DNA of 64,000 nt from the NCBI GenBank assembly GCA_020744225.1, contig JAGMWG010000001.1, forward strand, positions 2,790,001-2,854,000. The letters are read 5' to 3'. Shown in pieces: positions 23,776 through 35,027 of the stretch (its first letter is position 1; every line of letters starts with the position of its first letter). This DNA is from Paraphoma chrysanthemicola. Lineage: Eukaryota; Ascomycota; Dothideomycetes; Pleosporales; Phaeosphaeriaceae. The notes under the pieces were generated by a model that had not been told where the DNA came from, did not search any database, and worked only from the letters and a program-made list of their open reading frames with translations. The position numbers and the translations under genes are program-made.

Positions 23776-24978
23776 CTATCGCCGTACGCCGCCGACCTCG
23801 ACTGAGTGTGGCGTTCGCTCAAACTGCAATTTCCGCCTCTTTGCCATGTTGCCTTGTGTGTTGTCTTCTCCACCTGTCGACTCTGCGCCGAAGTCGTCGT
23901 TGTAGCCTTCGCCGTAGCCTTGGAATGCTGCATCCGTGTAGTGTCGTTTCGATCCGGATCGCTCTGGTCTTGTTGCGCCTCTACCAGCCGCGGAATTCCC
24001 TGGGGTAGGCGCATTGGAGGCATGCGGTATTGGGCGTTGCGGCGGACCGTCTTGTGGTTTCGCTTTTATGATGTCGTCAGTGCCAATATATGTCCTGTAT
24101 CGGTTCGCATCCGCGTTTGGCAGAGGTCCTGGAGCCATGCCAGCGAACGCAAGGTCTAGTGAGTCGCCGAACTGCGCGGTCAGTGCCGTTCCTTCAGGGT
24201 TCAGTGCTTTCTCGATTTCTTTCCCTTGCACTTGTGTTTGCTGGTAGTAGTCTAGGGGATAGCTGGCCGGTATGCTGAAGACGCCCTCCATCTTCTGTGC
24301 TTTTGGCTTCCCTGCAATCTGCATTGCCTTGATGTGGCCTTCGTATGATTTGCGCAATTTATTGATCTTCTCTCCTGTGACGGGATCCGTTCGCGCTACT
24401 GATCTGGCTAGTGATTCCAGGCTGTAGAGCTTGAACAGATTTTGCGAGCCGTGGGGCCGCGAGACCTCGCATCTCGACTCGGCAACTCTGAAAAGCTGGT
24501 CTCCACTGACGCCCTCGGCGGCCTTCAGTCCGCCTCTTGCTGAGAACTCCAGTCGTGTTTGCCGGTTGTGGTTGGTTGGTCTGTGATGGGCTAACCGTAC
24601 TGCATCGTCGTCCACGCCGTCCTCCATCATCGCATCGCCGTCGCTGTCGACGGTAGCAGAGCCAAAGGGCCCTGTGGTGCTCGCGGGGGTGGGCATTGGA
24701 TGCGGATTCGAGGCCGAGCTCGCCGACTGTGAGAGCGAGTGCGACATGGCGGTGGAGGCGGGCGGGCTCCTGTCGGATGGCGCAGCAGGATTGTTCATGG
24801 CAGGGCCTCCATTGGCCTGCGAACTCATCGAAGAGTGCGGCGGCGAGGTGGGCGTGCGAGGGTGAGTGAGCGTCTTTGTGTGGCCGCTCGCCTTGGCGAC
24901 GACGTCAAAGGGCGGAGATGCCGGCGAAAAGCGTCCTGTCGAGTCCAGTCGTTGGCGTTTGGCGCTGTGCTCCGACAT
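23776..24978 (-). CDS. MED19: Mediator complex subunit 19 (Rox3 family)
   Basis: Minus-strand single-exon gene. The start at 24978 (MSEHSAKRQRLDSTGRFSP) gives 400 residues. After a Pro/Ser-rich, disordered N-terminal third with an acidic patch (DSDGDAMMEDGVDDD) comes the conserved Rox3 core. It is seen as LFKLYSLESLARSVARTDPV, TGEKINKLRKSYEGHIK and the Med19 segment PASYPLDYYQQTQVQGKEIE. The C-terminus carries basic nuclear-localisation-type runs (NMAKRRKLQFERT). Med19 sits in the Mediator head/middle region and helps RNA polymerase II respond to activators. The frame stays open upstream to 25524, but that stretch overlaps the divergent ERCC1 gene and is Arg/Ala-rich, so I chose the internal start. 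Confidence 0.88.
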   Translation of the reverse strand: MSEHSAKRQRLDSTGRFSPASPPFDVVAKASGHTKTLTHPRTPTSPPHSSMSSQANGGPAMNNPAAPSDRSPPASTAMSHSLSQSASSASNPHPMPTPASTTGPFGSATVDSDGDAMMEDGVDDDAVRLAHHRPTNHNRQTRLEFSARGGLKAAEGVSGDQLFRVAESRCEVSRPHGSQNLFKLYSLESLARSVARTDPVTGEKINKLRKSYEGHIKAMQIAGKPKAQKMEGVFSIPASYPLDYYQQTQVQGKEIEKALNPEGTALTAQFGDSLDLAFAGMAPGPLPNADANRYRTYIGTDDIIKAKPQDGPPQRPIPHASNAPTPGNSAAGRGATRPERSGSKRHYTDAAFQGYGEGYNDDFGAESTGGEDNTQGNMAKRRKLQFERTPHSVEVGGVRR

Positions 24979-25441
24979 AGATACTGCGCGCCGGGGCAAG
25001 GAGAGGTGCAGGCGGGAGCTCGTAGGCGTGCGGCGGGCCGGTGCGGTGAGTGGGAAGAGCTCGTACTGAGCGCTTGGCGTCTTTTGCGCGGGTCGACCGC
25101 GGCTGCGAGGGAGGCGGCCTCTAGATGATGCGCATGCGACGGCGGCGACGGTGCTCGCAGGGCGGCGGGCGTGTGCGAGCGAGACGGGCTGCGGCGGGCG
25201 TGTGTGGTGCAGATGCGCGGGGCGGTGGTGAGGTGAAGTGTGAAGGACCGTCGGCATGGCCAGCGCCAGCCCTGGAGGAGCGTTGTCCATCCCTGCACGT
25301 GACCTCCGGCCCAAGTGTCTCAAACGAGCGGCTTTTATTAGACAGGCACGTTGTGACAGACCAGACACGCCACGCCCGTTGCAGCGCCCACAACGCAGAC
25401 ACGCGGCCGCCCAATGCCTGCGACGCCGTCCTCTGGCCAGT
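24979..25441. promoter_or_regulatory. Divergent promoter region (Med19 / ERCC1)
   Basis: 463 GC-rich bases between the two start codons. Open frames extend into it from both sides (the Med19 frame to 25524, the ERCC1 frame to 25256). This is likely a by-product of few A/T-rich stop codons. Confidence 0.45.
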
Positions 25442-26560
25442 ATGGATAACAGCGCGCGCGCTGGCAATCCTGCCCACCGCGCGCCCGTCCATGCAGCGCA
25501 GACAGCGGCGCCTGCGAGCGCCAACGCGCCCCAGGTGCCTGTCCAGCAGCCGAAACCTCAAGCCCTGCCCTCGCGATCGGGTCCCAGCTCCATCCTTGTT
25601 TCGCCTCGACAGAAGGGCAACCCCATCCTGAACAATGTCAAGAGCGTCGCCTGGGAATACTCTGACATCCCTGCCGACTATGTCGTTGGTGCGACTACCT
25701 GCGCGCTGTTCCTGTCGCTCAAATACCACCGCCTGCATCCCGAGTACATTTATAATCGCATTCGCGACCTCAAGGGCCAGTACAGTCTGCGCATCCTGCT
25801 CACCATGGTCGACATTGAGAACCATGAGGATCCGTTGAAGGAGCTCTCCAAGACGTCATTGGTCAACAATGTCACCGTGATGCTGTGCTGGAGCGCGCAG
25901 GAAGCAGGCAGGTACTTGGAGCTGTTCAAGACGTTCGAGAACGCGGCGCCCACGAGCATCCGCGCCCAGCAGTCTTCCAGCTATTCTGAGAGTGTGGTAG
26001 ACTTTATCACGGTGCCGCGCAGCATTAACAAGACCGATGCAGTCGGCTTGGTGTCCAACTTTGGGAGCATCCGCACCGCGGTCAATGCTGGCCCAGAGGA
26101 AATTGGCCTGATTGCAGGGTGGGGAGACAAGAAAGTGCAGCGCTGGTGCAATGCGGTGAGGGAGCCTTTCAGGGTCCAAAGGGCTGCTCGGCGAGGCTTG
26201 AGCCGTGAGGACACGCGCGCGACCATGTCGCGAGACATCTCTATGGCTGAGGGTGAAGACACCAGGCCACTGCAGGCTGACACTGACACGATTGCACGCA
26301 CAAGAGTAGATCAGGCCATCCCACTCGCCGTGGAGATGGAGAAGGCCGCGCTGACTGCACCTACCGCTGCCGATGCAGACCAACGACCTGACCACCGTCC
26401 TGCGGAAAACATCGTTAATTTTCCCTTGGCCGACGATGAGGAGGCCATGCGCGAAGCAGAGGCAGCCAGTGTTGCGTCCAAGTCAGCCAAGCGGAAGCAG
26501 GTGGAAGAGGATCTGAGTGAGGGCGTCATGGCCGCGCTGAGCAAGCTCAGAAAGCAGTAA
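25442..26560 (+). CDS. DNA excision repair protein ERCC1/Rad10 family
   Basis: A single-exon gene of 372 residues from ATG 25442. The N-terminus is Ala/Pro/Gln-rich. The Rad10 central domain (about residues 50-165) reads SILVSPRQKGNPILNNVKSV, YVVGATTCALFLSLKYHRLH and IRDLKGQYSLRILLTMVDIE, ending in the AQEAGRYLELFKTFE helix. A tandem helix-hairpin-helix domain follows at about 180-240 (TKTDAVGL-type segment, FGSIRTAVNAG, IGLIAGWGDKKVQR). It binds single-stranded DNA and pairs with the XPF/Rad1 nuclease. The long charged C-terminal tail ends with a basic run. The complex makes the 5' cut in nucleotide excision repair. An upstream in-frame ATG at 25256 exists but gives an Arg-rich, unlikely extension. 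Confidence 0.92.
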   Translation: MDNSARAGNPAHRAPVHAAQTAAPASANAPQVPVQQPKPQALPSRSGPSSILVSPRQKGNPILNNVKSVAWEYSDIPADYVVGATTCALFLSLKYHRLHPEYIYNRIRDLKGQYSLRILLTMVDIENHEDPLKELSKTSLVNNVTVMLCWSAQEAGRYLELFKTFENAAPTSIRAQQSSSYSESVVDFITVPRSINKTDAVGLVSNFGSIRTAVNAGPEEIGLIAGWGDKKVQRWCNAVREPFRVQRAARRGLSREDTRATMSRDISMAEGEDTRPLQADTDTIARTRVDQAIPLAVEMEKAALTAPTAADADQRPDHRPAENIVNFPLADDEEAMREAEAASVASKSAKRKQVEEDLSEGVMAALSKLRKQ

Positions 26561-26806
26561 ATGACACCCAACTCTATGACTTGCTGCATATACCTCATAT
26601 TCCAAAATCGTGACTATCTAGTTCGGAGTTGCTATGCGCACTATATGCTCGTGCTATGGTGAGAGCAGCTCGTAGCTCATTGGTAACCTCAAACCCTCCT
26701 TCCTTGCAGCCTAGCCTCCTCCCCCACATCCAGCAAACATCGCACCCCTCACCTCATCAGCCCACTGCCACCCCATTCTCACGTTCATTTTGCCGCTACA
26801 GTCACA

Positions 26807-28238
26807 ATGAGCTTTAGTCTGCTGCCTTCTGAGCTTCAAATTGAGATACTAGAGCTACTTGACAACTCAGACCTCAAGGCTGCGCGTGCCGTATCCCGGA
26901 GGCTGCGCGATAATGCCACCCCAGCGTTGTTTCGCAGCGTAGTCGCTTGCGCTCGGTATGAGGCGCTCGGGGCCTTCCAGAAGATCTCGCTCGATCCGGT
27001 ACTCCAGACTTGCGTCAAGGAAATCGTCTTTGACGGCTCGCTTTACAGACAAGACCTGGCCCGGAACCGCGAGAACTACGAACAGGAGAACGACAACTTT
27101 GAAGATCTGCGTGCAGCATCGTTTTGGGGTAAACGAAAGAGGTGCGTACAGCCATACCTATGGCTAAACCGAGCTGATAGTCCAAGGTGGAAACGATACC
27201 AGGAACTGTACGCAGAGCAAGAAGACTTACAGACAAGCGGAGTGCTTCTGCAGAGTATTGCCAGGGCTCTAGAATGGACTAAAAATGTGTCCTCTATCGT
27301 ATACTCACCGCATCAGCATCTCATACCTATCGAAACCAGCGTCGTACGCGACTTGGTGCCCCGGGATACCACCATAGGCCCTACTCGGCACCTAGCACAT
27401 CCGTTTCGTCAGCTGATCGGAGCCATCTGTGTGGCGCAGTATACCGGCATTCGCGAGCTTCGTGTAGAACCGTTCAACGACGGGCGACCGGGCAGCCCTT
27501 TCACATTCGCATTGTTCGACTTCCCGGGACCCATGGACCTGCAGGCGGGAGAACACCTATTTCGGAACCTGGAGAGGTGCGTCCTGAACATACAAATCTG
27601 GTCTCGCACTCACGACAGGACGCTTTGGACGAACGAGGCCTTCGAACAAGAGAGACTTGCTAACCTGAACCATCTATTAGCCTTTGCTAATGATCTTCGC
27701 CACCTGTCTCTACACATCACCGCATGGGTCAAACCTTCACAATTTCCAGCCATCGCCTATCTGCGGCCTGACCAGTCGATGTATCTACGCCTAGGCCTCC
27801 AGCGTACATGGCCAAGTCTGCGAAGTGCAAGCCTCGGAGGGATCTACGCAGACGCACGCGACTTCTTGGATTTCATAAACCGGCACAGATTCACCTTGAG
27901 GTCCCTGACTTTTCGGGAATGCACTCTGCACGGTGGAGCCTGGGCCGATGTCGTAGATGAGGTCTTGTACAGTACTGGATTCGCTGAGTTTAACTTGCAT
28001 TGTGTCGATGAGATTCTGGACACCAAAAGCCAAACAGTCCTTCATTCGTTCGAAGAGCAAGAAGCGGCGATATATGAAGGCCATCTTGAAGTTGCTAAGA
28101 GTGGCGAGCGCAGCTTTGTAAGTTCTTTTCCTCAGCCTAGTGTCTGAATTGGATTAACTGTGATAGGTGGACTCAAATCCTGCGAGAATGTCAGTGTACC
28201 ATCTGAGAAACGGCTTACCATCCCTATCCGTCGAATGA
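26807..28238 (+). CDS. F-box protein
   Basis: Two exons, 26807-28117 and 28167-28238, with a 49-base intron (GTAAGT..GATAG, branch-like TTAACTG). The product is about 460 residues. The F-box is at the very N-terminus (about residues 5-45): LLPSELQIEILELLDNSDLK, then AARAVSRRLRDNATPALFRS. This binds Skp1 in SCF ubiquitin ligases. The remainder lacks WD or Kelch repeats but has the Leu/aliphatic spacing of degenerate leucine-rich fungal F-box proteins (NDLRHLSLHITAW, FTLRSLTFRECTLHGGAW). The substrate is unknown. Ignoring the intron replaces the last 23 residues with a short false end. Confidence 0.85.
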
Positions 28239-30160
28239 CAAACAAAATCCGTTTCTACGTTTTCAGTCTTCCTACAACTGCTACACGAACACCAGGTACC
28301 TCTCTAGCAACAAGCGCCGGCGCAGCGCAACACTCTATACTGGTGTACACATCTGGAATCAGAAAGCCTTCCGAACCACCTACACCGATTGGACAAGGAT
28401 TGTAGTAGTAGAGCACCGTTAGGGACCACTAGGACTTTACAAGACTTGGCCTGCCGTGAAGACGCGAATTTATGAAGACAATTTCACAGAGAGGAGCACA
28501 TATCTGAGCTTACGCAAAGGAACCACGTTTGGACAACAAAGAGCCATGGATTTCTGGACTGTGTTGCGCTTGTTGCAGTCCTGGGTAGTTAATTTGGTGA
28601 TCACTCTTGGGAGCACGTCAGGCATGCGCAAGCCCAGTCTCAAATTGGATCAAATGGCCTTTATCATTTCAGTTTCACACTTCCACGTGTTCTGCGAGAC
28701 AGATGGCGACTAGAAAGGACTGAGGCGCCAACAGATTTCTATCGCCGAACACGCGGCTCTGGTGCTTGCAGCAGTCAGCTCTGTTCTACCAACACCCGTT
28801 CGTTCGCTTAGATTCTCTCATGCAGCAACAGGGTTGTCGCTGACGTACTCCAGTCGCTTGGCTGCTCAGAGCCGCATCGATACCCGCTGCAAGCGCCATG
28901 GAGAAGAACATCGTGAGTCACGCTGCCTTCCGCGCTTTCCAGCTGCCGTAAACATCGATGCAGTGTACGTGGACGCATTGCAGCGAATCACATCTGCTCT
29001 GGCCCGTATAGAACGGCTGTCTACCCGCATCGCTGGACATGTGGGATCCCGGAGGCATACACCACGGCGAGTGCGCGGTCATGTCTGGGGAATGGTGAGG
29101 CTGACAGCGGTGTGGTGCAAGTAGCAGCAAGTCCATTCTTGTCATTACGCTAACCCTGGAGAGCAACCCGTCTGAGCGGATCGACTCGATGAGAAGTTTC
29201 TCTGGCCAAGATCGAATCCAGGTTGCACGGGGCACATGCCCTAAGCGGACAGCTGCAGCGCTGGTTCCTCGCGTATATCGACTCGGTAAGGCTGTCAACC
29301 AAACGCAGCCTGACGTTTATCCTACCGACAACTTGGTAACGGAACTCGCACCCTTCATTTTCTTACTGACCCGACGCGCGCTCCGCTACTGTTACCGGCA
29401 AGCTGAACAAGCCATTCGGCATGGTATTCAGTCGCCCTCGCGGTGGACACGTCACGCTGTGTCTACCCAACCATCAGCCAGTGCCCTCCGTGACTGGATG
29501 GCGCCCTCTTTACTTGGCAACAGTCTGATTGCGCAAGTGCGAGCGCCATCCCTTCGCCCTCTGTGGAAGCTGCATCTTTCAACTTCGGGCATAGGTGCTG
29601 GTATTCCTCCGGAACAGGGTGTGCCAATCTAAATCAGTCCTGCGGGAGGTTCGCACGCGAATCACACCCCGGCAACGCGTGTGTGTCTCGAGGCATACTG
29701 GAGCGTCGTACCAGCTTCAACGGAGCGCAACTCGCATCGCGCGTTGGAGGCATGACATGCGCATCCCCCGGGATCCCGGGGCTCAAGGGGCAAATGCACA
29801 AGATTTAGATGCGTGCCCTCATCGCGCAATTGTTCATGCCCCCATCCCATCCTTCATATTCCTCCATTATTAAGACGCATGCCCTCCGCTTCTCGTGATT
29901 GTTCCGTCAATCCTTATCGCCACTCCAAGTCCTCACATGAGACCATATCCTACTGCTACATCATCCACCGACCACCATTCGGTCCAGCCCAGCTGCCCAG
30001 TCTTCGACTCGTCCGCCATCGGCCCACTGAGCCCGATTGTGATCGTCTATTGTGTATTGCTATTGTGCAATCCTATTGTTCGCTAGGCTACCACTGTCCC
30101 CTTTGTTTGCCATTCGCTCCTGCATCCCAGAGGTTGTTGGCTTCGTACAGCCTTGCTCTC
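28239..30160. other. Intergenic region with uncertain coding traces, about 1.9 kb
   Basis: A + strand open stretch at 28762-29124 contains a helix-like segment (VDALQRITSALARIERLSTR) and a good GTGAGT..GCAG pair (28913-28963). The 29189-29632 frame is also long. I cannot connect them into a gene or recognise a family. A 16-base perfect palindrome lies at 29766-29781. Confidence 0.4.
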
Positions 30161-30962
30161 ATGCCACTGAGAATGGACTTCACTACACCATCGTCTCCGG
30201 GGAGCGGTTCGTACCGCAACGCCCCTCGTGTTAGGCGACCTTCTGGTGCGCAAATGGCGAACGTACCTGTAAGTCACGTATGCCTTTTCACCAAATTTCT
30301 CTGACAATTCCTAGAGCTCTCATCGCGACACCATACCCAGTCAAGCAAGCACATTACATCAATCACCTCCAGACGCTGGGCACTATCATACCGACGGTCG
30401 AAGGCAGCGAAACTCCTCACAGTACACTGGAGAATCTGTCTCATCACACCAATATGTAGAGAACAATTCTACCCAGGAACATACCCACCAACACTATCAA
30501 CAAATGCCGCGATCATGGGGCCCACGAAACTCCGAACTCACACACATTGTCAACGATCCCAGGTTACAAGATGCCATCGCCCGCCTCTCGCACCAAAACA
30601 CCAACACACAACCTCTACATCCTTTGCACGACTCACATTCATCTTCGTATTCTCGCTCTTCCTCGCATTCCAGTCCAGCAGCCCAGCATTCTCACAACAC
30701 CTGGCCGCTCGGCCACTCGAATCTCCAATATCTCAACGATCACCGCCCTCAGCCACATCCCATGGACCGCCCGATGAGCGCGAGCCACCGCGCTGGTCCG
30801 TATGATGCGGCTGGGTATGTAGGCTGGCAGTCGGATTACGAACGACCTGCGGAGTCTCGCAGCGACCAGAGATATGTCGAGTATGACCACATGAGCCACG
30901 AAGAGTATGAAGTCGATGAGGAACAACAGTACGAGGACAGAAGTAGCGCGACGTTATATTGA
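30161..30962 (+). CDS. Low-complexity Ser/His/Gln-rich hypothetical protein
   Basis: Two exons, 30161-30268 and 30315-30962, with a 46-base intron (GTAAGT..CCTAG, branch-like CTGACA) in phase 0. The product is about 251 residues, starting MPLRMDFTTPSSPGS; the second ATG at 30173 is an equal candidate. One segment is more ordered (LTHIVNDPRLQDAIARLSHQ) and looks helical. The rest is rich in Ser, His, Gln and Tyr, ending with an acidic tail (YEVDEEQQYEDRSS). No known domain, signal peptide or membrane span is seen. The joined frames run without a stop and share composition, which supports one gene. Function is unknown. Confidence 0.65.
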
Positions 30963-33900
30963 ACTGGAGCTACGAGGGTAGAACTTCGACTGCTCGAACA
31001 AAGTGCGTCATGCAGGACATTGTCAAGTAAGGTTCTGGCACTTCTTATACTGGTATTCGGGTCATCACGTTTAGGGCGCCATCAAGAAGGCTGTGTTTCT
31101 ATTGTGTTCAAATTTTCAGCTCTAGGCAACGAGCTTGCATGCTGATCATGATGGCATGCTGGATGGGTGTGGTGGGGTCGCTTCTCGGGTCAGCATGCTG
31201 GCAGGCGAGGCTGAGGCTGAGGTCGGCACTTTGGGTTTTGCTGGGCTATCCCTTCTTTCTCTACTTTGCTTGGGAACCTGATCTGACTCCTGGCCTTGGG
31301 CTCTTCTACATTTTTTCTGGTGTTTGGGTGGGCATGGACAAGCAGGCGTTACATGCGGTTACGGTATCTGAGCGATGTGTTTACCATGGGCATAATTCTG
31401 CAAGGCATTGGAACAGCGATTTTTATTCTACGAACTCAATTATTGTTTTGGCTATTGCATCCATTTTTCTTCGCGCATCCTCTCTGAAATCGCTTGTTCA
31501 TTTCGCAATGTCTCTCCCTCGAGGTGTCAGCCAGGCAGCAGTTGAGCCGCATATACCCCGCACACGGCGCACTGCGCCAATGCGCACTCCCAGCGCGCAT
31601 GCATACGTCGCCGATCAACGTTAGATGTCACTCTGCCGTCACATCCGACATTTAGCAATTGCACTCACCGGCCTCTTCACCGGACAGCATCTCTTTTCTT
31701 TTTGGCGCGTCGTCGCCTCCGCCCGTCTTGCCAGCGCATCAATCAGTAAGACGGGCGAACATTACGCGGTCCTGAAGGACCTCGAGACTGCAGCCGGTGA
31801 AGCGGAGATTCGTCTTTGTGAGAGGCCTTGTGGCCATGCAGGCGAACGATGCAAAATGCATGGGATGGGCTACGTGAAGGGCGAAAGCTGCATTGAGTGA
31901 AGTGATTGGGCAATGCAGTGTGCGATGCTCAGATTGCGGTTCTGCGGGACTACATTTGCTTGACGTTTGTATGGCTGTAGGGCTGTAGGGCGAGGGGGAA
32001 AGTGGGCCCGAGGGGCGATGGACACGGTTCTGTGGAACGTTGGATTGGGGTGGATTGGTGATTTTTAGGGAGAAAGGGGCGAAACGGGCGCGGTCGGTTC
32101 GCCCCGAAAGCACGGGCCTTTGCCCTGTGGAGCGAGATGTGCCAATAACGGCAGCGGTTTTGGAAAGCTGGTTGGTGAGGCGTGAGATTACATTCTCGAA
32201 TTGAGCTGAAGCGTGCTCGGATGGACATGCGGCAATTGTCAACTGGCAGGTGTCACAGGGCTGCTCGGCTTGTGTCGGAGATATCGCGGATAGTGTCCGG
32301 CTGGGTCGGTTCATGTAGGTTGTGGCTCTTTGGGTCCACGATGCACCCGCGTTAGGGCACGTGAGGGCGTGACGTTGCTCAGGTGTGCCCTTTTGTACAT
32401 ATTTTCGACTAGCAAGCCCTGTCTAGATGTCCCCTGCCATTGACTATATTTGGAATAGCATTGTGTGCGTGTCAGTGTCAAACTTAAATATTTTAGTGCA
32501 TCTTGCCGCTGTCGACTTGAAAAATTTGAGAGCCCGTGTGAATGAACCTCAGGACCGGAGTTGGCGTGACGAAGATAGATTGACGATCTTACATGGGCTT
32601 GCGTGCGGCTCTGCGCGCCAGGCAGCAACAGCAATACGAAGCTGCGAGGGTGATGTAGGGAACTGGAGGCATAGTATAACCTATCGATTGACTTGAAGGA
32701 ATCATGAGGTGCTCGGAAGTGTCTGATAGGAGGCTAATAAAAGCCTGAGAGACATGCAGCCATGTCCACGGTGTAAGATTGGATCAGCGAACGAGGCTGA
32801 CAACGTAGAAGCGGCTCTGAGTCCAAGGCGGCGATCTGCAAAATGCAAGTTTCGTGCTCAAGCCTTTGACATGTGAAACCTGTCACCGAAGGGCACCAAG
32901 TATGAGCACCCTGACCAATTCTGGTGGAGAAAGGACAATAAATGTGCTTCCGCAGTATCACGTATCTGGCCGCAGGAAGGACCGAAACGGTAGCAGGATG
33001 CTTATCATAATGGGCATAGTGCTTCGAGGTATTGGCGAAATCGGCGCAACGATGCAGGTGGCGACGATGCGAGGTGAACAGCGAGCAAGCAAGCAGGTCC
33101 GTGCCCGTAAGTCGTGGGACAGGGATCTTCGGCTGCCAGTTGGTGGAGACTCCAAAAGTGGGGTAACGTGTGGTACGTGCTCAGCCTTAACTTCACATCA
33201 TCAACGTCTTTGCTGAGGACTGAGGCATCCACGACTCCCAACTCTGCTTTCGGCAACCTTTGCGAGCTTGACATGACGATGGAAATGTCCGTGGTGCACA
33301 AAGTGAAGCGTTGGGCGCCAATGTCATGCAGATAGGGCGTCGGAGAGGCCGCTCGCCAGAAACGCGCCGGCTTCCTGCAGCAAGCTAACTCGAGTCCTTC
33401 AGCAGTCACGGCGACGTCCGAAAAGCTAGTCGTTACATTCATGCTAACGTACTCTTCGAGCCGCCGGCTTGAGTGAATTTAGGCAATAGTCATGAACGTG
33501 TTAAGCCCTTATCGCTGGCCCGCGCCTCTGGTACGTGCAAGGAGGCATACCAAATGCCAAGCCATATTGGAAATTGGGGCAGCGCAAAGTCAATGCTTCA
33601 ATTGGCTCCAACACATCCTCTGAAGTTCAGCCGATCGCAAGTCGGGGTCCTCAGTCACCGAGACTAATCGAGAAAGGTACCCACGTTCTGGCACAAGCTC
33701 GGGTTTGGTTGGTCCATGGCAACTTCACCGGACTCCACATGGACTCAGCCACGGACCGTTAGGCTTGTGGTATGGAGTCTGCCTTGCTGGTCCAGTATGC
33801 CTCGCTTTGGCCCCAAAACTCCGTTTGCATCCAGGAAATGACACGCAGTGCGGCTGAGCACTTAAGAGCAGTGTAGCTGTCCAAACAGTTGGCTCTACTC

Positions 33901-35027
33901 CAGGCTGTGCTGAGGCAGTGTGATTGGCGTCGAATAGACATATATGCTGGCTATGCCTCCAAGTAAATTCTGAGAGGTTTCGGGTTGTTCGCAGTTCCCC
34001 TTCTCTGCTCATGATCCGCCCAAGATTGGGCGCCAAACGATTTCTTGTGCAAGGCTCATTATCACTTTCAAGCGGCGCTTCCGCACGAATCACATGGAAC
34101 GACCAATGCGCAATCCTCCAGAACTTGCGCGGACTCTGATGCCACATTGCAACATACTCTCACTTCGCGCCCGAGCAGTTCCATGAGCGTCGCTTGCTCC
34201 GCCGTTCACCGTACTAGGATACGCTGGCTTTAGTTTCATGTAGCCAAGAAATTTAGGAGCCGCCGGTCGCCAGGGTTGGCTTCCCGAGATCGAGAAGATG
34301 GCATCAAGAAACGTGGAACGACTTGAAGTAGACACCGGCCGACGATCGTTTCATACTTAACCAGTTATGGTTAGTAAAGCTCTCGGCAACCCCCAGCATC
34401 ATATCTCTCCGGACGTCTCGGAGCAGCAACAGTTGGCCTTGCTTTTGAGGAGTCCTCCATGATGTCTTGTCGACACTCATTCGACATTGGCCGGACTCGT
34501 ACCAATCGCGCCGCGCTGTGCCATCCAATCAGCTTGAGCACGGTGAGGCAAACATTCGACTCTTATTATAGGGCGGACATCGTGCGCCGTCAGGACTGGT
34601 TGGGCGTTGGCAGATACACAAACGCCCTCTTTGCCTTCTTTCAGGCGTATGTTCACCCTGTATGGTGACTGAAGGTCTGGAATCATGCGCTGTACGGACG
34701 GATAGCTTCGCGATTAGCCCCGAAGGGCACAGAGGGCGTCACACAGCAGGGTCATGGACTTACTTTCCAATACTGACAGATGTCCTTCGCGCCATCTGCA
34801 TGTTCCCACAGGACATGCGTCTGCACGAGCTCGACTCATGCTGTCAGATTCTGAGCGGCGAGCATGGTAGATAAGGTCCTCCTCTGTCGCCGCCATTTTG
34901 GCGCCAGTATTTGGACAGGCTCCGACCCCGCAGTGGCAACATGCGACTATACTTCGAGACACGCAAGTGGACGGCTGAGTGAGTCCGTACTTCCCTCCTC
35001 CAGTCGCATTCTTTGTCATTTTGTTAA
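30963..35027. other. Gene-poor region, about 4 kb
   Basis: The first part of the sparse half of the window. Frames exist on both strands (e.g. 31739-32314 minus, 33725-34147 minus), but none is convincing as an intact gene. The 33803-33847 minus stretch reads CVSFPGCKRSFGAKA, like the start of an ascomycete C2H2 finger, without the expected His part. Confidence 0.45.

Noticed and set aside
31739..32314. 191-codon minus-strand open frame with a CDTC motif
   Set aside because: No recognisable family, no supporting neighbour exon with good splice signals, and a mixed composition. It could be chance.
34714..35019. Cys/His-containing minus frame upstream of finger gene A
   Set aside because: Cys and His spacing does not fit a C2H2 finger and no homologous text is recognised.
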